DNA of 35,175 nt from Desulfobacteria bacterium (GCA_030145395.1 JAQYVR010000140.1:1-35175); one strand, 5' to 3'; counted from the first letter of the stretch, positions 16,433-25,715 are shown. Notes: generated by a model not told the origin, from the sequence alone. Program-made: numbers and translations.

Positions 16433-17617
16433 ATGATAGGTATATCTAAACTATACTGTGGCACTGTCGAGCCTTCAGACGCCCTGCGATATGGACGGCA
16501 ATCGGACAAGCTCCCATCCCATCTACTGCAGTTCTCCGCGGACAAACGGCCGGTGGTCGTGTGGAACGTGACCCGGAGATGCAACCTCAAGTGTATCCAC
16601 TGCTATGCCCATGCCAAAGACAAAGCCTTCAAAAATGAACTTAGTACGGACGAAGGAAAGGCCCTCTTGGACGATCTTGCCCAATTTGGTGTGCCGGTTA
16701 TCCTGTTTTCCGGCGGCGAACCATTTATCCGCAAGGACCTCCCGGAATTGGCCCGATATGCTGTGGAACGTGGCATGCGTGCGGTGGTTTCCACAAACGG
16801 CACATTGATTACTCCTGAAAGGGCCAGAATATTTAAGGAAATCGGTCTTTCTTATGTGGGAATAAGTCTGGACGGCATGGAGGAAGTCAATGACCGGTTT
16901 AGGGGTGTAAAAGGGGCCTTTAAAGGCGCCTTGGAAGGGATACGAAACAGCCAGGAAGCAGGCATAAAGGTTGGACTTCGCTTTACGATCAACAAACTGA
17001 ACGTGGGGGAAATTCCCAGGATATTTGACCTCGTTGAAGAGTTGAACGTGCCACGGATCTGTTTCTACCATCTGGTTTATGCCGGGCGCGGTTCCAAACT
17101 GATTGAAGAGGACCTGAGCCACGAGGAGACGCGGGCCGTAGTAGACCTTATCATGGAACGCACCAAGGATCTCCACGACCGAGACAAGCCCAAGGAGGTA
17201 CTGACGGTCGACAATCATGCGGACGGCCCTTATCTCTATCTGCGCCTCCTGAAGGAGGACCCAGAACGAGCCAAAGAGGTCCTGGAACTCTTGAAAATGA
17301 ATGAAGGGAACAGCTCCGGTCGCGGCATAGGATGTGTTAGTTGGGACGGCTCTGTCCATGCTGATCAGTTCTGGAGGCATTACAGTTTTGGCAACGTGAG
17401 GCAGCGCCCTTTTAGTGAGATCTGGACCGATACTTCTAACGACCTAATGAAAAGGCTCAAGGATAAGAAGAAGTATGTCAAAGGGCGGTGCGCCCTGTGC
17501 AAATGGCTCGATATCTGTGCCGGAAACTTCCGGGTTCGGCCTGAGGCGGTAACAGGAGACCTATGGGCCGCCGATCCTGCATGTTTTCTCACCGATAAGG
17601 AGATCGGCATACAGTAG
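16433..17617 (+). CDS. ahbC: 12,18-didecarboxysiroheme deacetylase-type radical SAM/SPASM protein (AhbC)
   Basis: 'NVTRRCNLKCIHCYAHA' CxxxCxxC, C-terminal Cys cluster 'GRCALCKWLDICAGNFRVRPEAVTGDLWAADPAC'. Adjacent to hemB and ahbD. Confidence 0.85.
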   Translation: MIGISKLYCGTVEPSDALRYGRQSDKLPSHLLQFSADKRPVVVWNVTRRCNLKCIHCYAHAKDKAFKNELSTDEGKALLDDLAQFGVPVILFSGGEPFIRKDLPELARYAVERGMRAVVSTNGTLITPERARIFKEIGLSYVGISLDGMEEVNDRFRGVKGAFKGALEGIRNSQEAGIKVGLRFTINKLNVGEIPRIFDLVEELNVPRICFYHLVYAGRGSKLIEEDLSHEETRAVVDLIMERTKDLHDRDKPKEVLTVDNHADGPYLYLRLLKEDPERAKEVLELLKMNEGNSSGRGIGCVSWDGSVHADQFWRHYSFGNVRQRPFSEIWTDTSNDLMKRLKDKKKYVKGRCALCKWLDICAGNFRVRPEAVTGDLWAADPACFLTDKEIGIQ

Positions 17618-17644
17618 GGAATGACTCAACACATTGGGCTTCCA

Positions 17645-17755
17645 CTCACTATAAGCCGTTTCAAAACCTGAGGGCAAGGCGTCCCGCTCAAAGAACGGGA
17701 CAACACCGCCATCGAGCGTTAGATGGGGTTCTTCAAAGGTTTTGAGTAGTGGGCA
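17645..17755. other. Structured intergenic element (three-way-junction-like inverted repeats)
   Basis: Outer stem TCAAAACCT (17661-17669)/AGGTTTTGA (17737-17745), inner hairpins GTCCCG/CGGGAC (17681-17701) and CCATC/GATGG (17709-17726). Confidence 0.55.
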
Positions 17756-17870
17756 TTCGGAGCAGTGTTGTTTTTCCTCTGTAAACCCATCACTCCATTA
17801 CTACAACCGGGGCGAAGCTCCTGCATGTTCCGATTCTTCTGACCACCCATCATTCTTGGAGGAGTGAATC

Positions 17871-18848
17871 ATGCTTTTTCCAGATTACAGACCGAGGCGT
17901 TTGCGGCAGAATGAGAATTTCAGGCGTATGATTCGCGAGACAAGGCTGTCGGTTGACAACCTTATCCTGCCCATGTTCTCCGTTGAAGGGAAGGGTGTCA
18001 GGAATCCGATTGACTCAATGCCCGGGCATTATCAGCTTTCTGTGGACAACGTTGTGAAAGAGGCCAAGGCTGCCCGCGATATGGGCATCCCGGCTGTGAT
18101 GCTCTTTGGCCTTCCAGACAGAAAAGACGCCTTGGCGACCTCGGCCTATGCCAAGGACGGCATCGTGCAGAAGACTGTAAGGACGCTGAAAAAGAAGGTC
18201 AAGGACCTGGTGGTCATAACGGATGTATGTCTCTGTGAGTATACCGATCACGGGCACTGTGGTGTGGTAGAAGGAGATACCATAGACAACGATGCGAGTC
18301 TAGATCTTTTGGCTCGTACTGCCCTTTCTCATGCTCAGGCTGGTGCTGATATGGTGGCCCCATCTGACATGATGGATGGTCGCGTGGCGGAGATACGCGA
18401 TGCCCTGGATCAGAACGGCTTTGCGTCCACGCCTATTATGTCCTATGCGGCCAAATACTGCTCCGCTTTTTATTATCCTTTCCGCCAGGCAGCCGAGTCA
18501 GCCCCGAAGTTTGGGGATCGCCGCACCTATCAGATGGACCCTGCCAACAGCTTGGAGGCGGTCAGGGAAGTGGCCATGGATGTTGAAGAAGGTGCTGATA
18601 TCATCATGGTGAAACCTGCGCTCGCCTACCTGGACGTCATCTCCCGGGTTAGGGAAGAAATAGACCTGCCCATAGCGGCATACAGCGTCAGCGGCGAATT
18701 TTCCATGATCAAAGCAGCCGACAAACTGGGGTGGCTTGACGGGAAAAAGATCATGATGGAATCTCTGGTTGCCATCAAGCGGGCCGGCGCAGATATGATC
18801 CTTACCTATTTTGCAAAGGAAGCGGCCAAGGAACTGCGAAAGGATTGA
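17871..18848 (+). CDS. hemB: Delta-aminolevulinic acid dehydratase (porphobilinogen synthase)
   Basis: '[18 protein letters not shown]', '[18 protein letters not shown]', '[15 protein letters not shown]', '[12 protein letters not shown]', '[10 protein letters not shown]'. Confidence 0.97.
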   Translation: MLFPDYRPRRLRQNENFRRMIRETRLSVDNLILPMFSVEGKGVRNPIDSMPGHYQLSVDNVVKEAKAARDMGIPAVMLFGLPDRKDALATSAYAKDGIVQKTVRTLKKKVKDLVVITDVCLCEYTDHGHCGVVEGDTIDNDASLDLLARTALSHAQAGADMVAPSDMMDGRVAEIRDALDQNGFASTPIMSYAAKYCSAFYYPFRQAAESAPKFGDRRTYQMDPANSLEAVREVAMDVEEGADIIMVKPALAYLDVISRVREEIDLPIAAYSVSGEFSMIKAADKLGWLDGKKIMMESLVAIKRAGADMILTYFAKEAAKELRKD

Positions 18849-19015
18849 TAATTGACGATTGGCGATTGATGATTGAGGGCAACAGAACTCGGATGCGGAC
18901 GTGAAAGGCATACGCCACGGAAACGAAAATCACAGAAGAAATACGCATGAGCCGGCAACCTGAGGTTGAAGAAGACCAAAAGTTATTCAATCGACAATAG
19001 ACAATCACAAATCGA
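18843..19015. repeat. Degenerate GATTGA/TCAATC short-repeat inverted arms flanking the hemB-ahbD spacer
   Basis: GATTGATAATTGACGATTGGCGATTGATGATTGA (18843-18876) mirrored by TCAATCGACAATAGACAATCACAAATCGA (18987-19015). Confidence 0.6.
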
Positions 19016-19017
19016 CC

Positions 19018-20121
19018 ATGAACGATCACCAACATCCATCATCAAAGGGTACCCACCCTGGAAGCAAGGACCGGGAGTCGAGCCTTCGTCTGGTGGCCTG
19101 GGAGGTTACCCGCAACTGCAATCTTTCCTGCATACATTGCCGTGCTTCAGCCACTTTGGGACCCTACCTGAATGAACTGGACACGGATGCCGGCCTTGTA
19201 CTGCTCGACCAGATCAGTGAGGTTGGGAAACCTGTTGTCATCCTCACAGGTGGAGAACCTCTTCTTCGGCCAGACATCTTTCAGATAGCCCGCTACGGGA
19301 CCCAAAAGGGGCTTCGCATGGTCATGGCCCCCAACGGCACTCTCATTACTGAGGCGATAGCAACAGAAATGGCCGAGGCCGGTATTCAGAGGATCAGTAT
19401 CAGCTTGGATGGTTCTACAAAAGAAAGCCACGACAAATTTCGTCAGGTGGAGGGTGCTTTTGACGGAGCGCTCCGTGGCATCGAAAGGGCCAAACAGGCG
19501 GGCGTCGAATTCCAGATCAACACCACTATCACACAGCAGAACCTTGATGAGATACCAAAGATCCAAGAACTTGCTGAAAAGTTGGGTGCTGTAGCCCACC
19601 ACATCTTCCTGCTGGTCCCTACGGGACGGGGGAAATACATTGTCGATCAGGAAATTTCATCCGAGCAGTATGAAGAGACGCTGAACTGGTTCTATGATCA
19701 GAGAGACAAAGTCTCAATGCAGCTGAAGGCCACGTGTGCTCCGCACTATTACAGGATCTTGAGGGAGCGGACCCGGGAGGAAGGAAAGAGCGTCACGTTC
19801 AAAACCCACGGTTTGGATGCGGTTACCCGCGGTTGTCTGGGGGGGACCGGATTCTGCTTCATTTCCCATACGGGAATCGTTCAGCCGTGTGGTTTTCTGG
19901 ACCTCAACTGTGGCGATGTGAAGGAGAAACCCTTCGAGGTTATCTGGAGAGAATCAGAGATATTCAAAACCCTCAGAGATTTCAACAGCCTGAAGGGCAA
20001 ATGCGGTAAATGTGAGTATCGAAAGGTCTGCGGAGGATGCCGTGCCCGGGCCCATGAGGCAACAGGGGACTATCTTGCCGAGGAACCTCTCTGTCTGTAC
20101 GAACCAACACGCACTTGTTAA
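19018..20121 (+). CDS. ahbD: Heme synthase AhbD-type radical SAM/SPASM protein
   Basis: 'WEVTRNCNLSCIHCRASA', 'SISLDGSTKESHDKFRQV', 'GRGKYIVDQEIS', C-terminal 'CGKCEYRKVCGGCRARAHEATGDYLAEEPLCLYEP'. Confidence 0.88.
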   Translation: MNDHQHPSSKGTHPGSKDRESSLRLVAWEVTRNCNLSCIHCRASATLGPYLNELDTDAGLVLLDQISEVGKPVVILTGGEPLLRPDIFQIARYGTQKGLRMVMAPNGTLITEAIATEMAEAGIQRISISLDGSTKESHDKFRQVEGAFDGALRGIERAKQAGVEFQINTTITQQNLDEIPKIQELAEKLGAVAHHIFLLVPTGRGKYIVDQEISSEQYEETLNWFYDQRDKVSMQLKATCAPHYYRILRERTREEGKSVTFKTHGLDAVTRGCLGGTGFCFISHTGIVQPCGFLDLNCGDVKEKPFEVIWRESEIFKTLRDFNSLKGKCGKCEYRKVCGGCRARAHEATGDYLAEEPLCLYEPTRTC

Positions 20122-20209
20122 TCCTGCCCAAAACCCCCTCCGTGGTTCTTGACGAAGTCCAGCTTTCATAGTATTCTTTCAAAAAGTCTTTGGAAGAAGG
20201 AGAAGAGTT

Positions 20210-20818
20210 ATGCAGGTCGAGTCCCTGATGATCAAAGATCCCGTTACTATTTCAGATCGCACTTCAGTCCAGGAGGCGATTCACTTGATGCAGGACCACT
20301 CCATACGGCACCTTCCTGTGGTCGACCGATCCATGAAGCTCTTGGGGTGGGTCACTTTGTCGGACATGAAGCAGGGTCTTCTTCCTGCCATGGTCACCGG
20401 TCTATCCGTGGCAGACCTCATGATAAAGAACCCCATAACCATACACCGAGATGCTGATATAGAAGTAGTTGCCAGGATCATCCATGAAAAGAAGATTGGC
20501 GGCCTGCCCATTGTGGATGACGACAACAAAGTCGTGGGAGTCATGACGGTTACGGATCTACTCAACGCTTTCATCAATATCATGGGGATTCTTACCAATG
20601 GCACCCGGCTCGATGTAAATGTGGGTCAAGAACCTGACGGATTTGAAAGGGTTTCCAGCATCATTCGCGATCAAGGGGGCGAGGTGATCAGTGTAGGGAT
20701 TGCAGGCCATATAACCGACAAAAGAATCCATTACTTCCGTCTGAAACAGTGCCCTGTAGAGCCGATTATCAAGTCTCTTCAGGATCATGGATATGAGGCA
20801 ACTTCATCTGCGGGATAG
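20210..20818 (+). CDS. CBS-pair protein with C-terminal ACT-like domain (AcuB-like)
   Basis: Two CBS repeats ('VESLMIKDPVTISDRTSVQEAIHLM..', 'VADLMIKNPITIHRDADIEVVARII') followed by a beta-rich ~70-aa tail resembling ACT. Confidence 0.8.
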   Translation: MQVESLMIKDPVTISDRTSVQEAIHLMQDHSIRHLPVVDRSMKLLGWVTLSDMKQGLLPAMVTGLSVADLMIKNPITIHRDADIEVVARIIHEKKIGGLPIVDDDNKVVGVMTVTDLLNAFINIMGILTNGTRLDVNVGQEPDGFERVSSIIRDQGGEVISVGIAGHITDKRIHYFRLKQCPVEPIIKSLQDHGYEATSSAG

Positions 20819-21093
20819 CAGGGCCTTTACGTCTTCTTCACTTCGATTAAAGAGACTATGGCTTTCCATCTTCAAGGTGGCTGTAGCAGCCGCAAACCTT
20901 CCCGCCAGTTCCGGGACAACCCATTATACCCCATCTCCTTTGTTAGCAACGACTCGCGGTAGACGACTACAGCTTCGCCCTTGCTGCCTTGGATCTGGGG
21001 CATCCTATACTTTCGCTCAATTAGGGTTGAGGAAATCTGTGGTTTATGGCGTGAAGACGAACCTGTCAGAAGCTTTGTGGATATCTAATGAAG

Positions 21094-22611
21094 TCAAGAC
21101 GCCTTAGGCAAGGTAAAATGGAAGGTTGCGCCTTTTCCCTTTTCAGACTCTACCCAGACCCTTCCACCGTGGTTATTCACAATCCTCTCAACAATCGCGA
21201 GCCCCAAACCCGTTCCTTCCTTATCTTCTATTTCTTTCAAACGCCGGAACCTCTCAAATATCTTCCGGTGATCTTCTGGGGCAATCCCGATGCCATTATC
21301 CTTGACATAGAACTGATGAAATTCTGCCCTCTTCGCCCTCTCTTTGAATCCGATCTCGATGGTGGGGTTCTTGTTATCTCCCATAAACTTGATGGCATTG
21401 ACTATCAGGTTCTCAAAAGCCTGACAGACCCTCTCTCTGTCACAGCAGATAGTTGGAAGGCTGTCCGCCACAACAAGCTTTATCCTGTTTTCATTCAGTC
21501 TGTCTTGGAGCCCTGAGGTTACGGTTGCCAATATTTCATGGGATGGGACGTCTTTAAGAGTTTCGACTACCCGTCCGACGCCTGACAACGCAAGAAGGTC
21601 AGAGACCAGTACCTCCATTCGGTGAGCGCTGGTCTGGATCCGCTCGACGCAAGTCTGCCCTTGCTCGTCCAGGTCTTCCTTATACCTCTCGAGCAGGAGT
21701 GAAGAGAATCCCTTGATGTGCACGATGGGGGTTTTTAGGTCATGGGAGACAACATGAGCAAAGTTCGTGAGCTCTTCGTTCATCTTTCGGAGTTTCTCCT
21801 CTGCCCGCCTGCGCTCGGTAATATCGATGAGGAACGATTCGACCCCCACAATTCTTCCAGCCTGTAATACTGGGTTAGCAGAAAAAGTATGGTAGCCTAA
21901 AGATCCGTCCTTGTAACGCCTTGTTGACTCACCCGAGGGGATCGAATTCCCGGCGAGCAAGTTTTCAAAGTCCTTCTTAGCCTGATCCATGTGTTCATCG
22001 ACCTGAGTCAAAGCAAAATGTTTGCCGATCACCTCGTTGAGTGATGAGTAGCCGTGCATTCGTAACCAGGCTTCATTGGCGTCCTTTATCCTGCCATCCC
22101 GATCGATAAAACAATACCCGGCTTCACTTCCCTCAACAATATTTCGGAACCGCTCCTCACTCTCACGCAGCGCCGACTCTGCCCCCTCTCGAGCCATGCG
22201 ATCACCATGTTTCCGGACCACCTCTGGGAGTACTGCCGGCAGCAGATCCAAATAGCCCATTCCGGAGTCCTTGATGATATAGTCGTTAACGCCGGCCTTG
22301 AGGGCTTCAACGGCAAGCTCTTCGGACCCTCTTCCTGTCAAAAGTACCATGGGCAAGGGGATCCCTTCATCTAGAAGCTCCTTGCACAGGTCTAAACCGG
22401 ATATTCCGGGCAAACCATGGTCAATGACTATCAGATCGAACAGTGAAGCGTCGGAGCGAAGTGACTCCAAAGCTTCCTCAGCCCTTTCGCACTCTGTAAT
22501 TTCAAAGGAGACCTGACTCCTCTGGAATGCCCGGTGGAAGGCTATCCTGTCATGTTTGTGGTCTTCAACCAGCAGTATCCGAAGGGATGGTGATGACTGA
22601 GTTGGGCCCAT
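21094..22611 (-). CDS. Hybrid sensor: REC - PAS - HisKA - HATPase histidine kinase
   Basis: 'RILLVEDHKHDRIAF...LIVIDHGLPGISG', PAS with 'RIVGVESFLIDITERRRAEE', 'FAHVVSHDLKTPI', 'EGTGLGLAIVERIVNNHGG'. Confidence 0.92.
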   Translation of the reverse strand: MGPTQSSPSLRILLVEDHKHDRIAFHRAFQRSQVSFEITECERAEEALESLRSDASLFDLIVIDHGLPGISGLDLCKELLDEGIPLPMVLLTGRGSEELAVEALKAGVNDYIIKDSGMGYLDLLPAVLPEVVRKHGDRMAREGAESALRESEERFRNIVEGSEAGYCFIDRDGRIKDANEAWLRMHGYSSLNEVIGKHFALTQVDEHMDQAKKDFENLLAGNSIPSGESTRRYKDGSLGYHTFSANPVLQAGRIVGVESFLIDITERRRAEEKLRKMNEELTNFAHVVSHDLKTPIVHIKGFSSLLLERYKEDLDEQGQTCVERIQTSAHRMEVLVSDLLALSGVGRVVETLKDVPSHEILATVTSGLQDRLNENRIKLVVADSLPTICCDRERVCQAFENLIVNAIKFMGDNKNPTIEIGFKERAKRAEFHQFYVKDNGIGIAPEDHRKIFERFRRLKEIEDKEGTGLGLAIVERIVNNHGGRVWVESEKGKGATFHFTLPKAS

Positions 22612-23053
22612 GATCTCCTCCCGGAAGCTCGACCAATTGCCAGAAAATGTTGATGGCCCTCACTGCATTAGAAAAGTTCTCGAACCCGACCGGTTTGACA
22701 ATATAGGCGTTGACGCCGAGATTATAGCCTCTGAGTCTATCTTCTTCGGCCTTTGATGTGGTTAGGATGATGACCGGCAGATGGCGCAACTTCTCGTCCT
22801 TCCTGACATGCTCCAGAACGGTGAGACCGTCCATCTTCGGCATTTTAATATCAAGAAGAAGGATACCGGGCTGGGGGGCAGCCCCCGGTTCGGTGTACTT
22901 TCCTCGCTGGTGGAGATAGTCCAGACACTCTTCACCGTCGTTAACGATATGGAGTGTGTTGGCAATGTTATGTTGCTTCCATGCTCGTTTGGTGGCCACA
23001 ATGTCGTGTTCATCGTCCTCGGCGAGAAGGATTACTAAAGGTTTTCTGGTCAT
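22565..23053 (-). CDS. Single-domain response regulator (Rcp1-like)
   Basis: 'VILLAEDDEHDIVATKRAW', 'ILLLDIKMPKMDGLTVLEHVR', 'VIILTTS', 'YIVKPVGFE'. Overlaps both neighbours. Confidence 0.92.
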   Translation of the reverse strand: MTRKPLVILLAEDDEHDIVATKRAWKQHNIANTLHIVNDGEECLDYLHQRGKYTEPGAAPQPGILLLDIKMPKMDGLTVLEHVRKDEKLRHLPVIILTTSKAEEDRLRGYNLGVNAYIVKPVGFENFSNAVRAINIFWQLVELPGGDHGPNSVITIPSDTAG

Positions 23054-25398
23054 CTTGATCCCTCCGTTTGCGTCTCAGGCAGGGCAACAAAAAAGGTGCT
23101 TCCCTTTCCAACTTTCGATTCAACGCGGACCGTGGCGTGCAATTTACTCGAGGCTTTCTTAACGATAGCAAGACCGAGACCGGTGCCCTCATACTCGTTC
23201 CTAGTGTGGAGACGCTGGAAAACACGGAATATTTGTTGATGATGGCGAGGTTCAATCCCAATGCCGTTATCGCGTATGAACACTTCATAGCGTTCCCCTG
23301 CCAGAGGAAGCCAGCCGATTTCGACTCGTTTGTTTGCAGAAGTGTTGAATTTAATGGCATTGCCGATGAGATTCACGAAGATTTGCCGGAGAAGGGTAGG
23401 TTCAGCGTCCGTCGTGGGCCAATCGCTAGCCACCTCAATCCTGACATCTGAGGCCAAATCAAGAGGCTCTACTATGTCCTGAAAAAAAGTTCCGAGCTCG
23501 ATAGTTTCGGTCGGGCTTCTCAATGTGCCGACGCGAGAGAATTCCAGCAGATCCTCAACTAATTCTTCACCCTGACGGACCGCGTGATTGAGACCGTCAA
23601 GATACGTCTTTTGGTCTCCATCAAGTGTCGTTTCGAGGTCTTCGCCCAGGAAGTCGGCGTAGTTGCGGATGGCTCTAAGCGGTGCTTTGAGGTCGTGGGA
23701 CACAACGTATGCATACTGAGAAAGCTCTTCATTGGCTGCTTCGAGGTCGGTAGCCTTCTTTTCAAGTTCACTGTGCGCAGCACGAAGCGCCTTCTCAGCC
23801 CGCTTGCGCTCAGAGAGCTCAAGCTTCAACTGTTCCGTTGTCTCAGCCAGCTCAGCAGTCCGCTCTTGAACACGCTGTTCGAGCTCCTGGTGAGCTCTTT
23901 GCAGTGCCTCCTCTACGCGCTTCCGTTCGGTAATGTCCCTCAAAATATGGACACTGCCTACCGGAACCCCTCCACGGTTCAAATGTATGGCCGCGCTTAT
24001 GCTGACGTCAAGAGTCTTCCCGTCTTTGGTATAACGACGGCTTTCAACACCGGAGAAACTTTCTCCGGCCAACGCCTTATCAATCATCATTTGGGTTTCC
24101 GGCCAGTTTTCATCAGGGACATAATCTGGCTTCTTGCCCAGAAGCTCTTCTGGCATCCACCCGAAAAGCGTGGTGAATGCCGGATTTACGTAGATGCATT
24201 TACCCCCCATATCGTAGACAACAACAGGATCTGGAGATCCTTCCAGAACAGTGCGATATCTCTCCTGGCTATCCCGCAGCTTCTCCTCCGCCATCTTGCG
24301 CTCGGTGATGTCCACGATGTTGCCCAACACAGCAGGCTCTCCATTAAACTTTATTGTCGCGTTTCTTCTCGCAATCCATACGGTTTCACCTGCCTTTGTC
24401 AGCCCTCTTGCCTCATATTCTGACGGGGCTTTCTCCCCCTTTAGCCTCTTTGTCCTTATGTTGTTGGTGAAGGCTCTATCCTTTGGATGGACCAGCTCCC
24501 GGGAGTCCATGCCGACCACTTCATCTTTGGAGTAACCGTAAATCTCGGCAAATCTGTTGTTAGCAAATGCGACTTTTCCCTTCTGGTCGATATAGATCCC
24601 GGTCAGTGAGCTTTCAACCAAGGTACTGTATTGTTCTTCGGATTTCCGTAGAGCCTTCTCAGCCCTCTTGCGTTCGGTTGTGTCTATCATGTTTCCCATG
24701 ATAGCAGGTCTTCCTTCATACTCTATGATGGCTGCCATCATTTCGCACCAGATGGTTTTACCATCTTTTCTCAGTCTCCGGACTTCGTACCGCTGCGGGG
24801 CAGGTTCTCCCTTCAGTCTTTTCGAAGCGATTTCTCCCATGGCCGCCCTGTCATCAGGGTGTATCAATGTCAAAGGATCCTTCCCCTGCAATTCTTCGGG
24901 CTCATGGCCATGCATTTCCGCAAACCTATTGTTTACAAAGACATACTTTTTGTCTTGGTGAATGAATATACCTGTGAGGGAGCTGTCAACAAGTCTTTTG
25001 TGCTCCTCCTCAGACTTCCGCAGGGCCTCCTCAGCCGCACTGCGCTCTTTAATCCATTCTTCCTCAATGTGAAAAATGTCCCAGAACAGACGGGCGGAAA
25101 CATGGTCAATCAGACGGACATGGGCTGGTCTGGTTTGAAAGATTTCATCGGCAACCTCCTGACGACCTGTCAGTTCGATGATTATGTGGAGGTCTTTGAG
25201 TTTGTATAGATCGCGATGGTCTTTTGTAGTGTAGACGCCCCTTGCCTGAGCGTGAAGATAACCAACTGCCTCGGTATCTGTGGAGGCTACTCCGATGAGT
25301 CTCATGCGAAGCTGGCTGAGTTTTTCGGCAAATATCATGTCGACTATCGCCTTGCACCCGGGGCCGCCCCCCACAATTGCTACATTAAGAGGCTCCAT
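23050..25398 (-). CDS. Multi-PAS histidine kinase with N-terminal Rossmann-like (NAD(P)-binding type) domain
   Basis: N-term 'LNVAIVGGGPGCKAIVDMIFAEKL..RLIGVASTD', three PAS/PAC units ending '..DTTERKRAEK', '..DITERKMAEE', '..DITERKRVEE', 'YAYVVSHDLKAPLRAI', 'EGTGLGLAIVKK'. Start at Met20 with SD GGTGG. Confidence 0.88.
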   Translation of the reverse strand: MEPLNVAIVGGGPGCKAIVDMIFAEKLSQLRMRLIGVASTDTEAVGYLHAQARGVYTTKDHRDLYKLKDLHIIIELTGRQEVADEIFQTRPAHVRLIDHVSARLFWDIFHIEEEWIKERSAAEEALRKSEEEHKRLVDSSLTGIFIHQDKKYVFVNNRFAEMHGHEPEELQGKDPLTLIHPDDRAAMGEIASKRLKGEPAPQRYEVRRLRKDGKTIWCEMMAAIIEYEGRPAIMGNMIDTTERKRAEKALRKSEEQYSTLVESSLTGIYIDQKGKVAFANNRFAEIYGYSKDEVVGMDSRELVHPKDRAFTNNIRTKRLKGEKAPSEYEARGLTKAGETVWIARRNATIKFNGEPAVLGNIVDITERKMAEEKLRDSQERYRTVLEGSPDPVVVYDMGGKCIYVNPAFTTLFGWMPEELLGKKPDYVPDENWPETQMMIDKALAGESFSGVESRRYTKDGKTLDVSISAAIHLNRGGVPVGSVHILRDITERKRVEEALQRAHQELEQRVQERTAELAETTEQLKLELSERKRAEKALRAAHSELEKKATDLEAANEELSQYAYVVSHDLKAPLRAIRNYADFLGEDLETTLDGDQKTYLDGLNHAVRQGEELVEDLLEFSRVGTLRSPTETIELGTFFQDIVEPLDLASDVRIEVASDWPTTDAEPTLLRQIFVNLIGNAIKFNTSANKRVEIGWLPLAGERYEVFIRDNGIGIEPRHHQQIFRVFQRLHTRNEYEGTGLGLAIVKKASSKLHATVRVESKVGKGSTFFVALPETQTEGSR

Positions 25399-25589
25399 AT
25401 GTTCCACCCATCTTTGATCCTTTTGAACGATTTTGACGGAAAGAGCGAACCTCAACCCTCAGTGAGTCGAGGCTTCACTCCCTTGCCATCATGGGTAAAT
25501 TCAGACACCGCTCGAATACCATAAAAAGAACGGAATTGTCAACGTTGACCGGCTCGCTTCCCGGTAAGGAACATATACATTTTCATATA

Positions 25590-25631
25590 GCTCCCCTTGA
25601 CCCCGTCCTGAGGGACGGGCTTACGGGGAGC
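25590..25631. repeat. REP-like bipartite palindrome GCTCCCC-ttgac-CCCGTCC-tgag-GGACGGG-cttac-GGGGAGC
   Basis: Two nested 7-bp perfect stems with a symmetric internal loop, read directly. Confidence 0.75.
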
Positions 25632-25645
25632 AAGCCGGCCAAACT

Positions 25646-25715
25646 GTTTGAGGGCGTTAAGCCCGAGTTTTTGAATTTTGCGGAGCGAGCCTTAGAACGC
25701 TCAAAATGGGCAAAC
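25646..25715. other. Structured intergenic element (outer GTTTG/CAAAC stem, GGGC/GCCC hairpin, ATTTTG..AGCG/CGCT-CAAAAT hairpin)
   Basis: Complementary segments at 25646-25650/25711-25715, 25652-25655/25661-25664 and 25675-25687/25698-25707. Confidence 0.5.

Noticed and set aside
16523-17380. 285-aa minus ORF across ahbC
   Set aside because: Antisense shadow of a clear radical SAM gene with no recognisable domain.
20787-21107. 106-aa ORF after the CBS-ACT gene
   Set aside because: Overlaps the CBS-ACT 3' end and the kinase 3' end; low-complexity Ser/Leu/Thr composition; no RBS or homology recognised.
23584-24423. 279-aa + ORF across the PAS kinase
   Set aside because: Antisense shadow ORF in GC-rich coding DNA.
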